A DNA stretch of 64,000 bases, taken from contig CM018038.1 in assembly GCA_008638375.1 (NCBI GenBank), positions 31,160,753 through 31,224,752 on the forward strand. Direction: 5' to 3'. Shown one piece after another: positions 57,312 through 64,000 of the stretch (its first letter is position 1; every line of letters starts with the position of its first letter). Origin of the DNA: Nyssa sinensis. Lineage: Eukaryota > Streptophyta > Magnoliopsida > Cornales > Nyssaceae. Below the pieces are notes generated by a model. The model was given only the letters and a program-made list of their open reading frames with translations, did no database searches and was not told where the DNA came from. A program made the translations under genes and the position numbers.

Positions 57312-57867
57312 AAGAACGGATACAGACATGGGACACGGATACAATACAACATGACACGAACATCCAGACACGGCATTTCTCAAAAAAGTAAAACACGGAC
57401 ACGTCAGGTACACGTTGAATATATATAAATTTTTTATATGATCATGTAATAAAACCTTAATGTTATTTCAATTAAAAATTGGCATAAAAAGACACAAATC
57501 ATAAAAATATTATTAAAATATTAAAATAACAAAGCAATTAAATAAAAATTAAAGAACTTCATTTAATCATCATGTTAACATTCATGACTCAAGTTTCAAA
57601 ACAAATTTAATAACTATTATATAGAACATATATATGTATGTGTGTCTGTGTATACACAAAAAAAGAACTAACAAGCAAAGGAGAAAAAGAAGAAAAATAT
57701 ATACAATTTGTCCAAAATGTGACCGAAATTCAAAAAAAAAAAAAAATTAAATAAATGTGAAGATTCTTTTTTCATGTGTTCGATACATGTTCAGAAAGTG
57801 TTCAACAGTGTCGGTGTTTGACACGTATCCGACACGAACATGTGAGCCAAAAATAAAGTGTCCTTGA
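57312..57867 (+). repeat. CACGGAC-type MITE-like repeat, copy A
   Basis: It starts AAGAACGGATACAGACATGG and ends GAGCCAAAAATAAAGTGTCC. The GACACG/CGTGTC motif recurs many times toward both ends, around an AT-rich core (AATTGGCATAAAAAGACACA). The ends are imperfect inverted repeats of the form AAGCACGGACAC. Copies B (59343-59682, inverted) and C (61235-61603, left end missing) share the core. Confidence 0.6.
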
Positions 57868-58095
57868 CAAGTTGGAATGTTGTCGACAGCTCTTTGTTGA
57901 CATAAACAATTTGAATTTTTAGAAAGCCTAGGCCTAGTTGCCCTTAGTCTTTTTATAAACTGTTGACTTTTGAAAATGGAAGAACTAAGTTAACAACGTC
58001 AAGCCAACAAGGGAGGTTAGTGTAATTAGTTAAACACAACGAGTATTGTTGCAATTGTTAGAAACTCCAGGACAGATCAATGTAATTTATCCCAA

Positions 58096-58974
58096 GGATC
58101 AATATTTCATTTTGTAATATTGTTTCAGTCACTCAAAAAACGGAAACATTTTAGAAATATTTCGGAAACACAATGAAAACAATAAAAAAAAATTAAAACA
58201 CTTGGAAACATAAAGTAAAATATATGAATGTGTAAAAATAAATATTATAATTAATTAATTAGAAGGGTTTTAGGATACACATCCATCCACACGAGGGGAT
58301 ATTAAGGTGAAATTGAGAAATAAACGTGAATGTAAATTAATTATTAATATCAAATAATATTTTACTAGTTAAAAACTAGTATAAATAAATTGTAAAGCTA
58401 ATTTTTTTATGTAATATGAAATTACTATATATATATATATTTATAAAATATGTCAAATTATCATAATTAAATACAATACTATAACATATCAAATCTATAC
58501 TGTGTAATATACAGGAATTAGACAATTTGACACAAGTTACATATAAAATAAAATTTAAGTAAAACAATAGCAAGTTAAAACTATTATAATTAGTAACTAA
58601 GTAATAAAATAAATTATTCATCTACTTTTTCATTTCCACTACTTCTAATTTTCCTTATCTACTATTTTTGAAGAAGAAAAAATAGAGATATATTCTTGTA
58701 ATTTTGGGTCTAAATCTTTTAATCTCCTCATTCATTTGAGAAAAAAAATGTATACTATCTTTTACCAACTTATAGAATTATTACTTATACAAAGAGATGT
58801 TTATTCTGTTTTGATATGTTTCGATTAGCTTCAGTATGTTTCAATGGAAACAACTGTCTTTATAGAAACATGTAAATTTCGGTATATAACTTGTATTTCG
58901 TTTTGATTCACTGAGAAATTAAGAAACGAAAACGTTTCAACTATTTCGATGGAAAAGAAACAAATTTTTGATCC
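58096..58974. repeat. Possible DNA transposon remnant with GGATCAA inverted ends
   Basis: The left end GGATCAATATTTCATTTTGT and the reverse complement of the right end GGATCAAAAATTTGTTTCTT are similar, and both are followed by GGAAAC/GTTTC-rich text. The middle is AT-rich with no coding capacity. No target duplication was verified. Confidence 0.3.
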
Positions 58975-59342
58975 TTGATTTACCCTAAGATTTATTAAAT
59001 TATGTTTTGATATATTAAATTAATCACTAAAAGATTTTTTTGAGTAATTAAGTTACAAGAACATAGATTAGGGTTTGCCAAGATATGGACAAACCAAAAT
59101 GAATAATTAAAGGAAATGATGCAAACATGACCAGACACAATTTACTCCTCCCAACCAACCGTTATTAAATCCCAATTATTCTATTTGAACACTTGCTCGA
59201 ACATCTTAAAACTTTATAAAATCTTTTCTTCTTTTTTTGAAGTTTTATAACAATAATGCATTTCTATAATACGAAAGAAAAATAAATGTATCCTATGTGC
59301 CTACAACATGTCTAACCCTCATCAGTCGTGTGCCAGCATAAC

Positions 59343-59682
59343 AAGCACGAACACTCTATTTTAGCTCACGTGTCGGTGTCAGACACTCTCGAACACTTCC
59401 CGAAGACGTGTCCGAACACTTGAATCATGGATATTAATGATTAAATGAAAAAGTTCTTTAATTTTTATTTAATGACTTTATTATTTTAATATTGTAATAA
59501 TATTTTTTAAATTTGTGTGTTTTTATGCCAAGTTTAATTGAAATAACATTAGATTATTATTATATGGTCATATAAAAAATTTATATATATTTAACGTATC
59601 TGTGTCCTACATTTTTGAGAAATAACGTGTCTGCGTGTCTATGTCACGTCGTATTCATGTCCTGTGTCCGTTATCCGTGCTT
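59343..59682 (-). repeat. CACGGAC-type MITE-like repeat, copy B (inverted)
   Basis: On the plus strand it starts AAGCACGAACACTCTATTTT and ends GTTATCCGTGCTT, giving terminal inverted repeats AAGCACGRA/TCCGTGCTT. It is the reverse complement of copy A but shorter, lacking about 200 bp of the interior. Confidence 0.6.
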
Positions 59683-61004
59683 CTTAGGTACCAGCCATAT
59701 GTCTACAATTAAAAAGAAAAAAAAAAAGTTATGTACATGGCCAAGATGTGTCAATTCTGAAATGTGTCCACACAAGTCAGTTCTCCACACTGTCCACTCT
59801 ACATCCAGGAATTTCATATCCAACAAGGAGTCCAACATGAACAACTCTATACATATGTCCATGATACTTGAACTACAATGATAATAACACGAAACGAGAC
59901 TGAAAAGAGAACAACAAAAAAACCTTCTAGTGATTACATAGCCCACAGTTTGTCTTATAGGATCTTATAGAGCTCAGCCTTCTAAGTCAGAAGGAACCAA
60001 GAAACAGCATATTACAAATACAACTTATGCACTACTATATCACCATGAAGTATTCATTAATAAATGAACAAGTATCACCCTCAAATCATGACATATTGCA
60101 ATTTGAGCAGACATGTAGTATATAATATATTTATTTAAACTATAAGGTAATTTTTCTTGGAGAGTACCAATTAATTCCATTTCCGTGTAACAGGTTTCAT
60201 TCGATTTGTTGTGGATTGGATGATGGAAAAACCAGTAAGCTATGGCTTGAAAGCTTACCTTCTTATTATGAAAAGGAGAAATGGCATTTTTAATATAGAT
60301 TAAGAGGTTGACTAAAGGGGGGCAGAGCTTGAAGAGCGAAGCGAGCCACGCTTCCGTAATAGACTCCCCTAACACTAGACTGACAAAAATAACTCCCCTA
60401 TCATCCGCATAAGGGCTTCCCAAGGCCCCCTTCCTCTTGTTAAGGTCAATTGTTTGGTTTGAGCTTGAGTGGTTGACTTGCTCTACATGATCTAGCCATC
60501 AATGAATTCCAATGATGTTTGCCAAACACAACTTTCACAAACTCGATTGTAATAATCATATAAAGGCAAGCCCAATTATATGTAAACTCTTCAAGATAAT
60601 GTGGACACCACTCAACTCTTACCCATGAAATATATTCTTAAGATTCTAATAACTTGACGATTTCTTTTATACAAGTAAGAAAAAACTTGATGAAAATAAT
60701 TTAGATTCACACGTTCAGTGGTATAAATATCAAGCTACAGTAGCTAGATATTCTTACTTATCAATAAAAAAATAAAAATAAAACTCAAGCTATATCCACC
60801 TTCTTTACTGCTTCTGTCTTACTTGCAATCACAATCAATTAATTACTTGCTCAATAAATGGAACATCTACAGAAGCATAGACCCACCGACGCCCAACAAG
60901 ATATAACTTATGCCCAACATTATCACATGAAAATGACTCTGGACCATCAGATTTCAAAAATTCTGCAACACTTTTTTTTCCAAGAAATTATCTTACAACA
61001 AGAA
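59683..61004. other. Intergenic stretch, no gene seen
   Basis: The ORFs at 59671-59946, 60040-60423 and 60858-61157 have no family signature. A GC-richer block at about 60300-60440 stands out and is discussed as a finding. The last 20 bases (60985-61004) are the left target duplication of the SINE. Confidence 0.4.
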
Positions 61005-61122
61005 CCCTTATTTGGAACTTGGATGAGTTGGGAAGAGGCTTGGGGTAATATACCAAGGTCTCAGGTTCAACTCCCAACCCAAACTCCCAAAGACCACTTA
61101 CCTATCAAGAAAAGGGAGAAAA
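61005..61122 (+). mobile_element. tRNA-derived SINE, about 118 bp, with 20-bp target duplication
   Basis: The 20-bp sequence AAATTATCTTACAACAAGAA flanks the insert at 60985-61004 and 61123-61142. The insert has a perfect polymerase III B box GGTTCAACTCC (61064-61074), an A-box candidate near 61028-61038 (TTGGGAAGAGG) and a 3' end ACTTACCTATCAAGAAAAGG. It encodes nothing; mobility would depend on LINE enzymes. The tail resembles that of the L1-type LINE at 54065-54080. Confidence 0.85.
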
Positions 61123-61234
61123 AAATTATCTTACAACAAGAAAGTTCAATCGGATGATCCAAATCACCATTTGAAGTCATAGAAATCTGTTTGCCAGGGG
61201 GAAAGAAGTCATCAAATAAAAATTTATTAAGATA

Positions 61235-61603
61235 AAAACACACAAATCATAATTATATTATTTCAATTAAAATTGGCATAAAAACACACAAATCATAATA
61301 ATATTATTAAGATATCAAATAACAAAAGTCATTAAATAAAAATTTAAAAACTTCTTCATTTAATCAACTTTCATGATCCAAATTCTAAATCAAATTTGCT
61401 AACTACTACATAAAACATATATATATATATATATATATGTCCAAAACATTTCCTAACATGTCTCTAACGTTATGGTCTGGGACGTGTTTGAAATTCAAAA
61501 ATAAAAACAAAAACAAATTGGACTCTTTTGCATGTCCAATACGTGTCTAGGACGTGTCCAAATCTGATACTAATACGTGAGCCAAAATAGAGTGTCCATA
61601 CTT
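61235..61603 (+). repeat. CACGGAC-type MITE-like repeat, copy C (partial)
   Basis: It shares AATTGGCATAAAAACACACA, a long (TA)n tract and the end ACGTGAGCCAAAATAGAGTG with copies A and B. The AAGCACGGA left end is missing and a 70-bp section (AAATCATAATNATATTAT with flanks) is duplicated at about 61230-61310. Confidence 0.55.
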
Positions 61604-61616
61604 TGTAGATCATAAA

Positions 61617-61765
61617 CATCTCAAAAGCAACCAAAAACCCCTAAAAGGGGAAAAATACTTCATTAACCACAATACAGTACTTAACAAGACAACCAATGCC
61701 TTCGTATTTACATGTAAAGCAGTGATTCATAATTAATCGTTTTCTAATTTATTAAATGATCAATC
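61617..61765. repeat. Repeat shared with 54390-54560
   Basis: CATCTCAAAAGCAACCAAAAA, ACAGTACTTAACAAGACAAC and ATATTTACATGTAAAGCAGTG-like phrases recur in the same order at 54397-54515. The nature of the repeat is unknown. Confidence 0.5.
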
Positions 61766-62085
61766 ATGAAAATCCTATTCCAAAAGAAAGTCCTAGCCAA
61801 AGAGGCCATCATTTTCGAGTGCACAAACCCTAAACAGCTTTGGAAGGGAAGCATTCAAGGGCACCCTATTATTTACTTATTAAAAAAAAATGGTGCACCC
61901 TATTATCTAACGATTCTAACCAACTAGAAATTAAGGACTTTATCATGACAGACCCATTTATGTACCTTTCCACACAATGGATGCCTCACTCCCCTTGTCA
62001 ACCCCCTTGAGTAAAGATTCTTAAAAACTTAGAATCAACTCAAGCCTCAATGATTAGTCGGTCTAATAAACTTAGGTTCCAAACA
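61766..62085 (-). pseudogene. Second copy of the LINE ORF2 fragment, minus strand
   Basis: It is collinear with 56690-56935: GGCCATCATTTT, AACAGCTTTGGAAGG, GTGCACCC, CAATGGATGCCTCAC and CTTGTCAACCCCCTTGAGTAAA occur in the same order. It differs by a 34-bp gain at 61861-61906 that is itself a tail-only insertion. There is no intact frame. Confidence 0.65.
61861..61906 (+). mobile_element. Tail-only insertion with 12-bp target duplication
   Basis: GCACCCTATTAT occurs at 61861-61872 and 61895-61906. Between them lie 22 bases, TTACTTATTAAAAAAAAATG then GT, resembling the TTACCTATCAAAAAAA tail of the SINE and LINE copies. The paralogous LINE fragment has the empty site (GTGCACCCTGCTACC near 56768). 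Confidence 0.65.
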
Positions 62086-62490
62086 TATCTCATCCCTCTA
62101 CACTCAATTAAACCATTCATTTTAATGTTGTCAAGGGCGATGCGATCAGGTAAGGCGATTTTCAATCTTAGCGCCTTAATATGTTGAAGGCCAAGCGTAT
62201 TCAAAGATACGACGACCAGGCGATCACCTTAAGCAAGGCAAAAGGCAACTAAGCGATAACCTTTTTAATTGTAATTGTAATGTATTTTACTTGCATGTCC
62301 CTTAAGTTTATAATGTTTAATGTAACACTTTTATAAGAAGCATATCAATATAAAATAACATAGTTATAGTTTAGAAAATTTATTATCCAATCTATTAAAT
62401 TAACACAAGTATATTATCAAACATTAGCACAAAATTGTCCTAATAAACATTTAAGTTATTTGAGATGATGTCAAACCATCATCTCTAGCA
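62086..62490. other. Intergenic stretch with GGCGAT-rich repeat
   Basis: Around 62125-62265 short phrases such as GGCGATGCGATCAGGTAAGGCG and AGCGCCTTAA recur, like a fragment near 52190-52240. No gene is seen. Confidence 0.35.
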
Positions 62491-62492
62491 GC

Positions 62493-64000
62493 CAAAACGG
62501 GTTTGTGGGAGGTCGTCAAATTATCGATACGGCTCTCATTGCCAACGAATGCATTGATGAGAGGTGGAAACAAAAAAAAAAGTCGGCATTGTGTGCAAGT
62601 TAGGCATTGGGAAGGCCTACGATCATGTCAACTGGGAATTTGTGATGAAGATGATGAGGAAGATGGGCTTTGGAGAGAGACGGATGGCTACATGCATAGA
62701 GACAACCTCCCTTTTTGTCTTAGTTAATGGTTCTTCGGCTCGGTTTTTCCAAACTTCGAGGTGTTTGAAACAAGGAGACCCGCTTTCACCCTTCCTTTTT
62801 GTGATTGTCATGGAGGCTCTCAGTCGCTTCATGGTGAGAACTAAAGAGGTGGTCTTCTGAAGGGTTTCACAATGTCGGACAGAAGGGGAGAAGGAGTTGT
62901 CATCTCCTATTTATTGTTTGCAAATGATACCATCATTTCTTGTTAGCCGTTGGTTCGTCATCTCCGTTTTATTAGGTGCATTTTGGTGTGCTTTGAGGCT
63001 ATGTTAGGGCTAAGGGTTAACTTAGCTAAGAGTTATTTGATTCTAGTGGGGGATGTGCAGGGCATAGCCAGGTTAGCTAGCATTCTGGGTTGCAGGGTGG
63101 AATCCTTCCCGGTGCCCTATCTTGGGCTTCCTTTTGGTGCCTCGACAAGGTCTTGTGCAATTTGGGACCCAGTGGTGGAGAGATTTCAAAGGAAGCAGGC
63201 ACGTTGGAAGGGTCAACTCTTATCAAAGGGGGGGAGACTCACCCTTATGAAGAGCATCTTGGGCAATCTTCCCACTTATTTTATGTCTTTGTTTCCCATT
63301 CCTTTGACAGTGAAGAGGAAGCTAGAAAAGATTTAAAGAGACTTTCTGTGGGGCCAGATGGGGAAACTAAGAAAATTCACTTGGTTAGTTGGGACAAGGT
63401 GAAAACCCCTATTTCTCTTGGAGGATTAGGTGTGAAGGACTTGAAAACTTTTAGCAAGGCTCTCCTAGATAAATGGTTATAGAAATTCGGCATGGATGCT
63501 AGGGCCCTATGGAGGGGTTTAATTGTTGCCAAATACGGGTGTGAGTAGGGAGGCTAGAGGTTGGGTAGGGTAGAGGAGCCTTGGGGTTGTGGGTCGTGGG
63601 GAGCCATCATAGGGGTGTGGAGGGAGTTTTGGGGGAGAACAAGGCTCGATGTGGGGATGGGTCTCTGAGTTAAGTTTTGGGAAGATACGTGGAATGGGCA
63701 TGAGCCTTTGAAGGCTTCCTTCCCATTGATGTATAGTCTTGCTTGTAATAGGGGGGCTTGGGTGAGGGAGTGTTGGGAGAAGGTAGGGGGAGAGTGGGTT
63801 TAGAGTCCTAGATTCAAGAGGGAGTTTTTTGATTGAGAGTTGGAAGAGATGGGTCTATTCCTTCCTCACATCCAGAAGTTGGGAGTAAGGGAAGAGAGAG
63901 AGGATGATTTGGTTTGGATCTCGGACAAGAAGGCCTTCCCCATGAAGTCCTTCTACAAGAGTCTCACTGCTTCAGTGGGGCTTTAGTTCCCTTGGAATCT
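62493..64000 (+). pseudogene. L1-type LINE ORF2 reverse transcriptase, running off the window
   Basis: It begins in the RT (NGFVGGRQIIDTALIANE) and continues with VCKLGIGKAYDHVNWEF, VNGSSARFFQTSRCLKQGDP, LSPFLFVIVMEALSRF, YLLFANDTIIS and GLRVNLAKS, then VPYLGLPFGAS, LSKGGRLTLMKSILGNLPTY and the start of the post-RT region. The catalytic Asp of the LDIEKA motif is Gly here and FADD has become FAND, so the enzyme would be dead even without the frameshifts near 62573, 62860 and 63335. It is 5'-truncated: endonuclease and ORF1 are missing at the left. It would normally copy its own RNA at a nicked target site. Confidence 0.88.

Noticed and set aside
60040..60423. 127-codon minus-strand ORF
   Set aside because: No recognised domain. 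Its AT-rich half looks like chance, and only the GC-rich end stands out, reported as a low-interest finding.

Overview
This window is nuclear DNA from a flowering plant, probably a eudicot. The evidence is AT-rich intergenic DNA with long (TA)n tracts, a class I TCP transcription factor with a GC-rich single exon, plant-type Ty3/gypsy retrotransposons, L1-type LINE fragments, tRNA-derived SINE-like inserts and MITE-like repeats. I cannot name the species. Most of the window is nested and decayed transposable elements. Only two loci look like ordinary cellular genes: the TCP gene (42903-44015, +) and the last exon of a small mitochondrial membrane protein gene (51596 to about 51858, -).

Layout. 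1-3135: decayed retrotransposon-like DNA with two tandem arrays and a fragment of an LTR family called 'family B' here. 3390-5457: microsatellites and weak coding-like remnants. 5458-7144: a Del/Tekay-like LTR segment, abutting a family-B LTR copy (7145-8843) that carries a 32-bp minisatellite. 8844-12322: AT-rich, no gene seen. 12323-23839: a complete but mutated Tat-lineage Ty3/gypsy element (Tat-1) with two LTRs, PBS, PPT and a perfect 5-bp target duplication. It lies in the internal region of an older minus-strand LTR element, whose PBS (24026-24035) and LTR follow. That older LTR also carries a 481-bp TRIM (24941-25421) with its own 5-bp duplication. 29277-39642: a second, older Tat element on the minus strand (Tat-2), whose reverse transcriptase is split by a family-B LTR (34651-36526). 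44661-48261: a third, 5'-truncated Tat element (Tat-3). 52400-64000: LINE fragments on both strands, SINE-like inserts, tail-only insertions, a Ty3/gypsy remnant and MITE-like repeats. A LINE reverse transcriptase runs off the right end.

The main result concerns the three Tat elements. Each has an extra gene between pol and the 3' LTR, antisense to gag-pol. In Tat-1 and Tat-2 this gene keeps a Transposase_28-like N-terminal region, a coiled-coil C-terminal region and two short GT-AG introns at matching positions (85 and 83 bp; 85 and 73 bp). In Tat-3 only a 52-codon antisense ORF is left. Tat-1 and Tat-3 also carry unrelated-length tandem arrays (61 bp and about 63 bp) just after pol; Tat-2 has none.

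The second result is the TRIM. Its U5 end and PBS nearly match those of Tat-1, so it may be a parasite of Tat machinery. Each of its LTRs contains a plant snRNA-type promoter signature: an upstream sequence element followed 24-25 bases later by a TATA-like box, which is the spacing used by RNA polymerase III U3/U6 genes.
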